This document shows positions 46,966 through 55,490 of a DNA stretch of 64,000 nucleotides, one piece after another. Source of the stretch: Methanosphaerula palustris E1-9c (GTDB taxonomy: Archaea; Halobacteriota; Methanomicrobia; Methanomicrobiales; Methanospirillaceae); contig NC_011832.1 of assembly GCF_000021965.1 (NCBI RefSeq), positions 1,736,001-1,800,000 of the forward strand, read 5' to 3'. How positions within the stretch are numbered: position 1 is the first letter of the stretch; each line of letters begins with the position of its first letter. A model generated the notes under the pieces. That model worked only from the letters and a program-made list of their open reading frames with translations, searched no databases and was not told the origin of the DNA. The translations under genes and the position numbers were made by a program.

Positions 46966-49017
46966 ATGTATGTCCAGTTGATTATTACCGCTACAGCCGG
47001 CCTGATTGCGCTGGCTGTCGCAGCATTATTCGCATTTGAGGTGATGAAAGCTGATACAGGGACTGCGGGGATGCAGTCTGTGGCAGCGGCGATCAAAGAG
47101 GGGGCAATCGCCTTTATCAAGAGGCAGTACTCGACGATCGCAGTTCTAGCTCTCCTAGTTGCGGTGTTGATCTTTGCGGTCTTCAGTTTCACCGGGAATA
47201 CGGAACTGGCCTGGCACACGGCCGTGGCGTTTCTGTTCGGAGCATTCTTCAGTGGTCTCGCAGGGATCATCGGCATGTGGGTATCGGTCCACGCCAACCT
47301 TCGCTCGGCCGCTGCAGCACGGACAAGCCTTGGAAAGGCTGTGAAGATTGCACTTCGCGGTGGAGCGGTATCAGGTCTGACGATCGTATCGCTTTCACTT
47401 CTCGGTGTCGCTATCATCTTCACACTGCTTGGAGCAAACCCGCAGGAGACCCCCTTTGTCATCGTCGGGTTCGGGTTTGGAGCTTCATTCATCGCGCTCT
47501 TCGCCCAGCTCGGTGGTGGGATCTACACCAAGGCGGCAGATGTCGGTGCTGATCTGGTCGGCAAGGTCGAGGCAGGGATCCCTGAAGACGATCCACGCAA
47601 CCCGGCCGTCATCGCAGATCTCGTCGGGGATAACGTCGGGGACTGCGCCGGTCGTGGTGCAGACCTGTTCGAATCCACTGTTGCAGAGAATATCGGGGCT
47701 ATGATCCTCGGTGTCGCGCTCTTCCCGATCTTTGGGGTGAATGGCGTCCTCTTCCCACTGGTGGCCGGCTCGTTCGGGCTGCTGGCGACGATCATCGGGA
47801 TTCTCTCAGTCACTGAGAAGGACGGCAACAATCCCGATCCAATGCGGGGACTCAACAAGGGATATTATGTGACTGCGTTCATCTCCATGATTCTCTTCTA
47901 CGTGGCGGTCACCTGGTTCCTTGGAAATATATGGTTCTTCTATGCTGGTCTTGTCGGCGTTGGACTCTCGCTGGTCTTCGTCTATATCACCCAGTATTAC
48001 ACAGACTCAAAATACAGGCCAGTTCAGTCTATCGCAAAAGCTTCGGTGACCGGAGCCGCGACCAACATCATCACAGGACTTTCAGTTGCGTTTGAGACCA
48101 CCGGTGTCTCAGCAATTGCCATCAGCATTGCTCTGCTCCTCTCATACAAACTCGGAGAGATGAGCGGTGTCGCAAACGGTGGACTGTATGGTACCGCAAT
48201 GGCTACGATGGGAATGCTTGCACCCTGTGCATATATTCTCGCAATGGATACCTTCGGACCGATCGTCGACAATGCCGGTGGCATCGTCGAGATGAGTGGC
48301 CAGAACGAGGAGACAAACAGGCGGATTGCAATCCTTGACTCGGCCGGAAACACCACCAAGGCTCTGACCAAGGGATACGCAGTCGGCAGTGCGGCACTCT
48401 CTGCGTTCCTACTCTTCAACGCATATATGACCGATATCACAAAGTTGACAGGGAAAGCATTCGAAGTTGTCAACCTTGCACAGATCCCAGTCTTCGTCGG
48501 TGCCCTGCTCGGTGCAATGCTCGTCTTCCTCTTCACATCGCTCGCAATCCGGGCAGTCGGAGAGACAGCCCAGTACATCATCACCGAGGTCAGACTCCAG
48601 TTCAAGAACCCAGGAATCCTGAAAGGGACTGTCAAGCCCGACTATGCCAGGTGTGTCGACATCACCACCAAGGGGGCCCTCAAAAACATGATCCTCCCAG
48701 GAACACTGGTGGTACTCTTCCCTATCATCATCGGATACCTGCTCAAATATGAAGCGATGGCCGCTTTCCTGATGGTCGCAACCATCGTTGGACTGCTCCT
48801 CGCATTGGTGCTCAACAACGGTGGTGGCGCATGGGATAATGTCAAGAAATTCATCGAGAGCGGTGAATACGGTGGTAAAGGAAGTGAGGCTCATAAAGCC
48901 GCAGTTGTCGGTGACACCGTCGGTGACCCCTTCAAGGACACCGCAGGGCCATCACTCCACGTGCTGGTGAAACTGCTCGCAACGATCACGCTGGTCTTTG
49001 CCGCACTCTACATCTAA
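46966..49017 (+). CDS. hppA: Membrane-bound proton-translocating pyrophosphatase, K+-independent type
   Basis: A 683-residue integral membrane protein with 15-16 helices that couples pyrophosphate hydrolysis to ion pumping. GIYTKAADVGADLVGKVEAGIPEDDPRNPAVIADLVGDNVGDCAG is the substrate-binding signature, and VVGDTVGDPFKDTAGPS near the C-terminus is the second Mg-pyrophosphate site. At the K+-dependence position the sequence is GNTTKALTKG with K465 and T468; Lys and Thr here identify K+-independent enzymes, which pump protons. The start has GAGAGGT before it, with a TATA-like box near 46850-46862. A T-run terminator follows. Monocistronic. Confidence 0.95.
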   Translation: MYVQLIITATAGLIALAVAALFAFEVMKADTGTAGMQSVAAAIKEGAIAFIKRQYSTIAVLALLVAVLIFAVFSFTGNTELAWHTAVAFLFGAFFSGLAGIIGMWVSVHANLRSAAAARTSLGKAVKIALRGGAVSGLTIVSLSLLGVAIIFTLLGANPQETPFVIVGFGFGASFIALFAQLGGGIYTKAADVGADLVGKVEAGIPEDDPRNPAVIADLVGDNVGDCAGRGADLFESTVAENIGAMILGVALFPIFGVNGVLFPLVAGSFGLLATIIGILSVTEKDGNNPDPMRGLNKGYYVTAFISMILFYVAVTWFLGNIWFFYAGLVGVGLSLVFVYITQYYTDSKYRPVQSIAKASVTGAATNIITGLSVAFETTGVSAIAISIALLLSYKLGEMSGVANGGLYGTAMATMGMLAPCAYILAMDTFGPIVDNAGGIVEMSGQNEETNRRIAILDSAGNTTKALTKGYAVGSAALSAFLLFNAYMTDITKLTGKAFEVVNLAQIPVFVGALLGAMLVFLFTSLAIRAVGETAQYIITEVRLQFKNPGILKGTVKPDYARCVDITTKGALKNMILPGTLVVLFPIIIGYLLKYEAMAAFLMVATIVGLLLALVLNNGGGAWDNVKKFIESGEYGGKGSEAHKAAVVGDTVGDPFKDTAGPSLHVLVKLLATITLVFAALYI

Positions 49018-49028
49018 ACCAAACACTC

Positions 49029-49044
49029 AATTTTTCTTTTTTTC
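49029..49044 (+). terminator. T-run terminator after hppA
   Basis: CAATTTTTCTTTTTTTC 12 nt after the stop, followed by an ATTCCC/GGGAAT hairpin; a clear archaeal-type terminator. Confidence 0.6.
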
Positions 49045-49075
49045 ATAATTCCCAGTGACAGGGAATAGTGCCTAG

Positions 49076-49240
49076 GATGACCAGTTGGGAAATTGTAATG
49101 AACCCGGGAAGGAAGAGCAGATAATCTTCAATCAGGACTCTGAAAAAATCGTCTTTAAACGGCTGAAAGAAGAAGATATATTCAATGACTGGGATCAGGT
49201 GGCATTGGAGTCCGGATACCAGGTGCAAGTTCTGTACTGA
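49076..49240 (+). other. Coding-like 54-codon stretch without start
   Basis: Between TAG (49073-49075) and TGA (49238-49240) one frame reads like real protein, e.g. EEQIIFNQDSEKIVFKRLKE and DIFNDWDQVALESGYQVQVL, with balanced charged and hydrophobic residues. There is no ATG; TTG is the only possible start. I do not recognise the family. Probably the tail of a decayed gene. Confidence 0.3.
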
Positions 49241-49302
49241 TGACGCCCACTAATATTTCTATCCGAACAGACCCATATGGGTGATTTTTCGACAGATAAA
49301 CG

Positions 49303-49446
49303 GTGAATAACTGGAAAGCGAAGGCAGTTGAGGCCAAAGGGCTTCGGATCATCGCGAACATCGAAACAGGCCCAGGGAATGATCCACCAAATGTGGCTGG
49401 CGAGGTGCTGCACATCAAAAAAGATGGCTATAAATGCAGCAGATGA
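49303..49446 (+). other. Coding-like small ORF (GTG start)
   Basis: A 47-codon ORF beginning with GTG (then NNWKAKAVEAKGLRIIANIE) and ending YKCSR. Composition is protein-like and it follows another coding-like stretch in the same direction, but no ribosome binding site or family is evident. It may be part of the same decayed gene. Confidence 0.25.
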
Positions 49447-49652
49447 AATTTTGACTCATATCGAGGGGAAATGAAAGAAATTCAAAACATAATCTGTTGC
49501 ATACCCTACACAGATAAGGTAGAACTACCACCGGTGATGCACTTTTTTCAGATCAGCGATCACCCATACGGACTTTAATATCATCATTCCCAATAATAAT
49601 CGAAGAGATCGAAACCACCAAACGGCAGAAGATCTCCAAAGGATACGACGAG

Positions 49653-51479
49653 ATGTCTGAAGAGCATGGTAATAGTGAGCAGGGTATAGGTGGGATCATC
49701 AAAGCGATGGGTCTCGTCTTCGGGGATATTGGAACCAGTCCGATCTACACTCTCTCAGCGATATTCCTGCTGACAAAACCAACGGTTGAGAATGTGCTCG
49801 GGATCATCTCGCTGATCATCTGGACTCTGATTCTGCTGATCACCATCCAATACGCCTGGCTTGCAATGAGCCTTGGACGGAAAGGTGAAGGGGGAACCAT
49901 TGTACTCCGCGAACTGCTGGTTCCACTGCTCAAGAAGGGACGTGCCATCACCGTTGTGACGATGATGACCATTATTGGAATCTCGCTCTTCATTGGCGAT
50001 GGTGTGATCACCCCAGCCATCAGTATCCTGAGCGCTGTCGAAGGGCTAGCCCTGATCCCTGGTCTTGAAATGATCGATCAGAATATACTGATCCTGATCG
50101 CAGCCGTGATCGCCATCATGCTCTTCTCATTTCAGAAGCGTGGAACCGAACGGGTAGCCTGGACATTTGGACCGATCATGGTCATCTGGTTTTCAGTTCT
50201 GACACTAACAGGCATTATCTCGCTGATTAAGATTCCATCCATCATCTTCGCTATCAACCCAATCCTGGGCTGGCAATTTTTGACAGGAAACGGGATCTCA
50301 GGCTTTTTAATCCTCTCTTCAGTGATCCTCTGTGCAACGGGCGGCGAAGCCCTCTATGCTGATATGGGGCACCTGGGGAGAGAACCAATCAGAAAAGCCT
50401 GGTATTTTATCTTCTTTGCTCTGATTTTGAATTATCTGGGGCAGGGGTCATTCATTCTCCAGAATCCCGGAGCAAAGAGCATCCTCTTTGACATGGTCTT
50501 TGCTCAATCCCACCTGTTATACATCCCATTCCTGCTACTCAGCATTGCAGCAACGGTGATCGCCTCACAGGCGATGATCAGCGGGATCTTCTCGATCGTA
50601 TACCAGGGAATCAATACCCATATCCTTCCAATAATGAAGATCGACTACACCTCCAGCGAGTTGAGATCGCAGATCTATATCGATGTGATCAATTGGTTGT
50701 TGCTGTTCTCGATCCTGTTTGTGATGGTTATCTTCCGATCTTCATCCAACCTGACTGCAGCATACGGACTCGCGGTAAATGGTACAATGATGCTAACAGG
50801 GATCATGATTACGAGTATCTTCTTCCTGCGTGGATCGTACCTGAAGTCAACGATCGCCTGGTTTGTGACGATCATCGATATCGCATTTTTAATCGCAAAC
50901 ATCCATAAGATTCCAAGCGGTGCCTACTGGTCACTGATCATTGCGATGGTTCCGTTTATGATCATCATGATCTACATGCAGGGTCAGAAAAATCTGTACA
51001 AGGCATTAAAACCGATCCCACTCACGGTTTTCTTGCATCAGTACAATGAGATCTACCACACCATGAATAAGATCAGCGGGACCGCCCTCTTCTTTGCCCG
51101 GGATTTCCACAATATTCCGCCATACATGGCACTGACGATCTTCAAGAACAATATTATCTACCAGGATAACATCATCATCTCGATCGTTACCGGGGACTAT
51201 CCCTTCGGTATAGAAGGGGCCTTCAAGAAGAACCTGGCCGATGGGCTCAGGGTCTATGAGATCAGAATGGGGTATATTCAGGTCGTGGACGTGGTCAAAC
51301 TCTTCAAAGAGGCTAAAATAGATGAGAAGACCATTTTCTATGGGATCGAGGATATCGTCCCGAGCAACCTGATCTGGAAGATCTTTGCGATCATCAAGCG
51401 TCTGACCCCGTCATTCGTCCAGTTCTACAAACTCCCGGCAGATAAGATCCATGGCGTCGTCACCAGGATCGAGATGTGA
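49653..51479 (+). CDS. kup: Kup-type potassium transporter
   Basis: A 608-residue K+ uptake protein: GLVFGDIGTSPIYTL near residue 22 is the Kup signature, then GEGGTIVLRELLVPLL, GDGVITPAISILSAVEGL, ATGGEALYADMGHLGREPIRKAW and GQGSFILQNPG. It has about 12 helices and a cytoplasmic C-terminal domain from about 450 (QYNEIYHTMNKISGTALFFARD and later). It imports K+ probably with protons. The gene follows hppA on the same strand, separated by 635 bp and a terminator, so it is not in its operon. Confidence 0.94.
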   Translation: MSEEHGNSEQGIGGIIKAMGLVFGDIGTSPIYTLSAIFLLTKPTVENVLGIISLIIWTLILLITIQYAWLAMSLGRKGEGGTIVLRELLVPLLKKGRAITVVTMMTIIGISLFIGDGVITPAISILSAVEGLALIPGLEMIDQNILILIAAVIAIMLFSFQKRGTERVAWTFGPIMVIWFSVLTLTGIISLIKIPSIIFAINPILGWQFLTGNGISGFLILSSVILCATGGEALYADMGHLGREPIRKAWYFIFFALILNYLGQGSFILQNPGAKSILFDMVFAQSHLLYIPFLLLSIAATVIASQAMISGIFSIVYQGINTHILPIMKIDYTSSELRSQIYIDVINWLLLFSILFVMVIFRSSSNLTAAYGLAVNGTMMLTGIMITSIFFLRGSYLKSTIAWFVTIIDIAFLIANIHKIPSGAYWSLIIAMVPFMIIMIYMQGQKNLYKALKPIPLTVFLHQYNEIYHTMNKISGTALFFARDFHNIPPYMALTIFKNNIIYQDNIIISIVTGDYPFGIEGAFKKNLADGLRVYEIRMGYIQVVDVVKLFKEAKIDEKTIFYGIEDIVPSNLIWKIFAIIKRLTPSFVQFYKLPADKIHGVVTRIEM

Positions 51480-51490
51480 AGGTTTGGAAC

Positions 51491-51497
51491 TTTTTTT
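51491..51497 (+). terminator. T-run terminator after kup
   Basis: T7 about 12 nt after the stop codon. Confidence 0.45.
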
Positions 51498-51551
51498 GAC
51501 GAAAGACTCTTATTATCCAAGTAACGTATCATTGCAGAACGTGAGATGGCA

Positions 51552-52526
51552 ATGATCTATACTGTGACACTGAATCCGGCTCTTGACCGGACGATCGAGG
51601 TCGACCAGATCCGCTGTGATGTCGCAAACCGGATCATTGAGGAGCATTGGTACCCCGGTGGAAAGGGGGTCGACGTATCGAGGGTGTTGACCACCCTCGG
51701 TGCTGATACACTGGCCTTTGGATTTATCGGAGGTTTTCGGGGAGACCAGCTCGAAGCCGGCCTGATCACCGCAGGGATCGGCTGCGACTTTATCCGGATT
51801 GCCGGTGAAACCAGGTCGAACCTAGTGATCCATGAACAATTGATCGATACACAGGTGCTCCTCAACTCCAGGGGGCCGGAGGTCGAACCCAGTGCAATGA
51901 TGGCACTGCTTCGTAAGATCCGGAATCTGCAGAACCCGGGACTGCTGACTATCGGCGGGAGTCTTCCCCCAAATCTGAATCCTTCAATCTACAGGACGAT
52001 CATTGAGATCGCACAGGAACGTGGTGGTACGGTCCTCTTCGATGCAGATGGAGCTGCCCTGAAGGCGGGGATCGAGGGGAAGCCCTATGCGATCAAACCG
52101 AACCTCCATGAACTTTCAGAACTGGTCGACAGACCGCTGAACTCTCTGGAAGAGATCCTCTCTGCAGCACAGGAACCACTTGAAGCGGGCGTGAAGGTGG
52201 TACTCGCCTCACTCGGCCCGGATGGAATTCTACTGGTCTCAAAGGATCTGATCCTCCATGGGATACCACCAAAGGTCAAGGTAAAGAACACCATCGGAGC
52301 GGGGGACTCGGCAGTCGCCGGGTTTGTCTATGCCCTCGCCGAAGGGAAGGATGTTCAGGAAGCACTGATCTATGCTGTGGCAGCAGGAACCGCGACCACG
52401 ATGCGGTCAGGTACGGCATTAGGAAAAAGAGAGGATATCATGGCACTGATACCACAAGTGCAGGTGAAGAACATCCCCCTGCCGGACAGAAGTCCAGGTC
52501 AGAACAATCCTGCAAAGAGGACATAG
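51552..52526 (+). CDS. PfkB-family sugar-phosphate kinase (1-phosphofructokinase-like)
   Basis: About 324 residues. MIYTVTLNPALDRTIEVDQI is the typical beginning of the 1-phosphofructokinase/tagatose-6-phosphate kinase branch; YPGGKGVDVSRVLTTLG follows, and the catalytic-base motif is NTIGAGDSAVAGF. A role in phosphofructose or related sugar-phosphate phosphorylation is likely, substrate not certain. The inner ATG (MIYT) is preferred because GTGAG lies 6 nt upstream; an ATG two codons earlier is possible. Its 3' end overlaps convergently with cbiE by about 28 nt. Confidence 0.85.
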   Translation: MIYTVTLNPALDRTIEVDQIRCDVANRIIEEHWYPGGKGVDVSRVLTTLGADTLAFGFIGGFRGDQLEAGLITAGIGCDFIRIAGETRSNLVIHEQLIDTQVLLNSRGPEVEPSAMMALLRKIRNLQNPGLLTIGGSLPPNLNPSIYRTIIEIAQERGGTVLFDADGAALKAGIEGKPYAIKPNLHELSELVDRPLNSLEEILSAAQEPLEAGVKVVLASLGPDGILLVSKDLILHGIPPKVKVKNTIGAGDSAVAGFVYALAEGKDVQEALIYAVAAGTATTMRSGTALGKREDIMALIPQVQVKNIPLPDRSPGQNNPAKRT

Positions 52527-53080
52527 AGTCCTGAACTGACTGAGGGAGGATTACCCGTATCCCCACTGCTGATCTCCTCTTCAGGGTACCCGAGGTCGGC
52601 ACAGACAACCAGCCGGCAGGAGAACAATGCAGCCTCCAGTGCCCCGGCAAGAGCCGGGATGGAGAAGGCTGGGTCTGCAATCAAAAAAGCGATCCTGCCA
52701 TGGTGCACCACACTTACCACCTCCTCGATTGCATGGAGATGGTCCTTTCCATGAGCATTCACGATCATAACCCTGGTCAGCGGAATGCCAATTCGGGCTG
52801 CAGCCAGTTGGAGCGAAGAGATCCCGGGGATAACCTCGCCGCCGAGGTAGCCGAGGCCGGCCAGCATCGGGTCGCCTGTGGAGAGAACGACCGTCGTCGG
52901 TGGGAGCGTCCGGAGGGCTTTGTAATCCTCGATCTCATGAACTGGACAGTCCTTCCTGATACAGTATGCAGCCAGCGCTATCGCACGTGGTGAGCCATAG
53001 ATGCTGCCAGCCCGGGTGATCGCATCAGCAGCTGCCCGGGTCAGCATCCCCGGGCCGCAGCCGACCCCGACCACCTTCAT
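52499..53080 (-). CDS. cbiE: Cobalt-precorrin-7 C5-methyltransferase CbiE
   Basis: A 193-residue SAM-dependent tetrapyrrole methylase: VVGVGCGPGMLTRAAADAI at the start (GxGxGxxxxLT), VVLSTGDPMLAGLGYLG (GDP loop) and PGISSLQLAAARIGIP. CbiE adds the C5 methyl, working with CbiT at C15. Start and upstream cbiD stop overlap (ATGA). It is the last gene of the cobalamin run and its end overlaps the convergent PfkB gene. Confidence 0.9.
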   Translation of the reverse strand: MKVVGVGCGPGMLTRAAADAITRAGSIYGSPRAIALAAYCIRKDCPVHEIEDYKALRTLPPTTVVLSTGDPMLAGLGYLGGEVIPGISSLQLAAARIGIPLTRVMIVNAHGKDHLHAIEEVVSVVHHGRIAFLIADPAFSIPALAGALEAALFSCRLVVCADLGYPEEEISSGDTGNPPSVSSGLYVLFAGLF

Positions 53081-54099
53081 CGCTCCCCTCCAATCGTACT
53101 CCCGTCCCGCTCGATCAGCACCACCTGAACATTTGGGTGCTGCTCGGTGAACTGTTTGAGTGCAGCCTCCATCCGTGGTACAAAATTATCAGTTCCCCGC
53201 AGTTCTTCGACCGTAACACAGCCGGTCCCTTCCAGAATTGAGGGATCGATATACCTCAGGATCAGCCCTGGGAGCCCGCAGAGGATCACCTCGCCATGCG
53301 CAACATCCAGCGCCTCCCGAATCTTGCCACCGATCAACACCACCTCATGATCAGGAAAGAGAAGCCGGGAATACCGGAGTCCGATCCTGCCGGTGGTCAG
53401 CACCACCCGGTCTGCTCCGCTGACCCGGTCCATGATGGTGGAGGTGAGGTGATCGTCCCAGGGCTCGACGAGCCCGGTGGTCCCGAGCAGAGAGATCCCG
53501 CCGATGATCCCGAGCTGCGGATTTAGAGTCAGGGATGCAACAGCAACCCCGTCAGGAACCGAGAGTTTCACCGAGGCCCCTTTACAACTATCACCCAGGG
53601 CTGTTATGCCATCCCTGATCGCCTGAAGAATACAGGCCTCTGCAGAGGTACTGATAGCCGGTTCTCCAACCATCCAGCGGGCGGTGCCCCGGGAATACCG
53701 ACCGATCCCTTCGCCGGCAGAGAGATTCGTCTGGTCGGCAGGCATTGCTTCAGCACGGATCGCCAGTCCGGATGTTACATCAGAGGGGTAATCACCGGAG
53801 TATTTACGGCAGACTGCAACACCGGCATGGAGCGTCGTGACCGGCAACGTTGCGGTGAGGCCGCACGGCAGCCGGATCTGTACTGACGCCACCGGTCCAT
53901 CCAGCGAGAGGACAGCAGCCATAGCCGCTGCAGCAGCCGTAGTCCCGGTGGTGAACCCACGCTTCAGCACCGTACCGGCAGAGGTGAGAACCGCAAAGCC
54001 AGTTGAGACTGCGTTGAGACCGGCCGGATCGGCGCACCGGACCACCCAGTCAGCAGGATATATGAACCCACTGACCGGATCGATGATCCCTTCATTCAT
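53077..54099 (-). CDS. cbiD: Cobalt-precorrin-5B C1-methyltransferase CbiD
   Basis: About 340 residues. The start at MNEGIIDPVSGFIYP gives the family N-terminus; the longer frame upstream is an arginine-rich shadow of cbiC. Conserved parts are LKRGFTTGTTAAAAAMAAVL, GEGIGRY, QLGIIGGISLLGTTGLVEPWD and VLIGGKIREALDVAHGEVILCGLPGLI. CbiD methylates C1 in the anaerobic route and is not related to the other methylases. It overlaps cbiC by 8 nt and cbiE by 4 nt. Confidence 0.93.
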   Translation of the reverse strand: MNEGIIDPVSGFIYPADWVVRCADPAGLNAVSTGFAVLTSAGTVLKRGFTTGTTAAAAAMAAVLSLDGPVASVQIRLPCGLTATLPVTTLHAGVAVCRKYSGDYPSDVTSGLAIRAEAMPADQTNLSAGEGIGRYSRGTARWMVGEPAISTSAEACILQAIRDGITALGDSCKGASVKLSVPDGVAVASLTLNPQLGIIGGISLLGTTGLVEPWDDHLTSTIMDRVSGADRVVLTTGRIGLRYSRLLFPDHEVVLIGGKIREALDVAHGEVILCGLPGLILRYIDPSILEGTGCVTVEELRGTDNFVPRMEAALKQFTEQHPNVQVVLIERDGSTIGGER

Positions 54100-54745
54100 T
54101 GATGATCGTGATGATCTCGTTGATCGCCGCGACCGCGACCGGCGTGCCTCCGCGGGTCCCCTCTGTTGATATCGAGGGAATATCCACCGTTCTGAGCAGC
54201 ACCTTCGACTCGGCCGCATTCACAAACCCGACTGGCGCTCCGATCACCAGCGCAGGCCTCACTCCCTGTTTGATCAGGTCGCAGAGCGTCAGCAGCGCCG
54301 ACGGAGCGTTCCCGATCGCCACGATGGAGCCGGGGAGTCTCTCCCGAAGAGCGAGAAAACCAGCCGAGGTCCGGGTGATTCCCTTCTCCTGAGCTGTCGT
54401 CAGACCATGATCGAGGGCGCAGATTACCTCGCTTTGATGCCCCTTCTTCTGGATTCCAACCTGGACCATCCTGATGTCGGTGATGATCGGAGCCCCTGCC
54501 TTCAGTGCTTGTATTCCAGCCGGAACCGGATCGTTCATAAATCGGAGAAGGTCAGCCATCTCAAAGTCTCCGACGGCCACCGAGCACCGCTGCCGGACCC
54601 GATCTTCATCAGACTCGTTCCCGATCACCGATCTGGCCAGTGTTCTGCTCTTCGCCGATATCGCAAAGGCCTCGGGCGTGACCGCTCCGAGGTCAATATA
54701 CGTATTTTCTGTGGTACCCGCGTGGGGTGATGATTCCTTCGCCAT
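54092..54745 (-). CDS. cbiC: Cobalt-precorrin-8 methylmutase CbiC
   Basis: A 217-residue protein: YIDLGAVTPEAFAISAKSRTLARSVIG, VAVGDFEMADLLRFMNDPV, AGAPIITDIRMVQVGI and RPALVIGAPVGFVNAAESK, all typical of CbiC/CobH, which moves the methyl from C11 to C12 to form cobyrinate. The region where bacterial CobH has its catalytic His reads QRCSVAVGD, which I take to be the archaeal form. Its 5' end overlaps the cbiH 3' end by about 53 nt, unusually long for this cluster. Confidence 0.9.
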   Translation of the reverse strand: MAKESSPHAGTTENTYIDLGAVTPEAFAISAKSRTLARSVIGNESDEDRVRQRCSVAVGDFEMADLLRFMNDPVPAGIQALKAGAPIITDIRMVQVGIQKKGHQSEVICALDHGLTTAQEKGITRTSAGFLALRERLPGSIVAIGNAPSALLTLCDLIKQGVRPALVIGAPVGFVNAAESKVLLRTVDIPSISTEGTRGGTPVAVAAINEIITIINE

Positions 54746-55490
54746 GATCGTCCCTCAAAAAGATTCTGCTCTCCTCTCCACCGAGGATCACAATCGAGTG
54801 CATATCCACCTGGTCCTCGATCGTCCCGACATCCCCGAGCGTGGTGACCAGCACCCGCTCCCCATCCCGGTACGCATTCTGCACCACACCGACCGGAGTC
54901 TCTGCCGGACGATAGCGGGCCGCAATCTCCATCGCCTGGGCAAAGTTATGTGGGCGACCCCGGCTCTTCGGGTTGTACAGCGCGACCGGCACTCCCATCT
55001 GGAAGGCCAGCGAGAGCCGATGTTCGATCACCTCCAGCGGTGTCAGGAGGTCCGACAGACTCAACGTCACAAAATCCCCGGAGAGGGGGGAACCGAGCAG
55101 CGCTGCAGCTGCGTTCGCCGCGGTCACACCCGGGATCACCACGAACGGCACCTTGACCTCTGCATGGTCGAGCACCTCGAGCACAATACTGGCCATCCCA
55201 TAGACACCGGCGTCACCGCCGCTGATCATCGCGACCGTCCGATTCTGAGCAAGAGCGATCGAGCGTTTGGCACGCTCGACCTCCTGCCCCATCGAACTCC
55301 TGATCACCTCTTTACCGGCCAGCAGCGGCTGGAGCGCATCCAGGTAACTCTGGTTTCCAATGACACAGTCAGAGGCAGCGATGGCCCAGACCGCCTCTCC
55401 GGTCATCTGTTCAATTCCGCCGGGTCCGGACCCGACGATATAGAGCCGGCCTCTGGTTTCAGCGTGCAATGGCAATCGTAACTCTCCCAT
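54693..55490 (-). CDS. cbiH: Cobalt-factor III C17-methyltransferase CbiH
   Basis: A 265-residue tetrapyrrole methylase: GRLYIVGSGPGGIEQMTGEA, VAMISGGDAGVYGMASIVLE, FVVIPGVTAANAAAALLGSPL and VALYNPKSRGRP. It performs C17 methylation with ring contraction. Overlaps cbiG upstream by about 30 nt and cbiC downstream. Confidence 0.92.
   Translation of the reverse strand: MGELRLPLHAETRGRLYIVGSGPGGIEQMTGEAVWAIAASDCVIGNQSYLDALQPLLAGKEVIRSSMGQEVERAKRSIALAQNRTVAMISGGDAGVYGMASIVLEVLDHAEVKVPFVVIPGVTAANAAAALLGSPLSGDFVTLSLSDLLTPLEVIEHRLSLAFQMGVPVALYNPKSRGRPHNFAQAMEIAARYRPAETPVGVVQNAYRDGERVLVTTLGDVGTIEDQVDMHSIVILGGEESRIFLRDDHGEGIITPRGYHRKYVY

Noticed and set aside
53077-54219. N-terminally extended CbiD (380 residues)
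   Set aside because: The extra 40 residues are Arg/Ser-rich and antigenic to no family; they are the shadow of the cbiC end. The MNEGI start fits the family.
54474-55481. 335-codon plus-strand ORF across cbiC/cbiH
   Set aside because: His-, Arg- and Asp-rich translation typical of an antisense frame; the minus-strand genes are clearly real.
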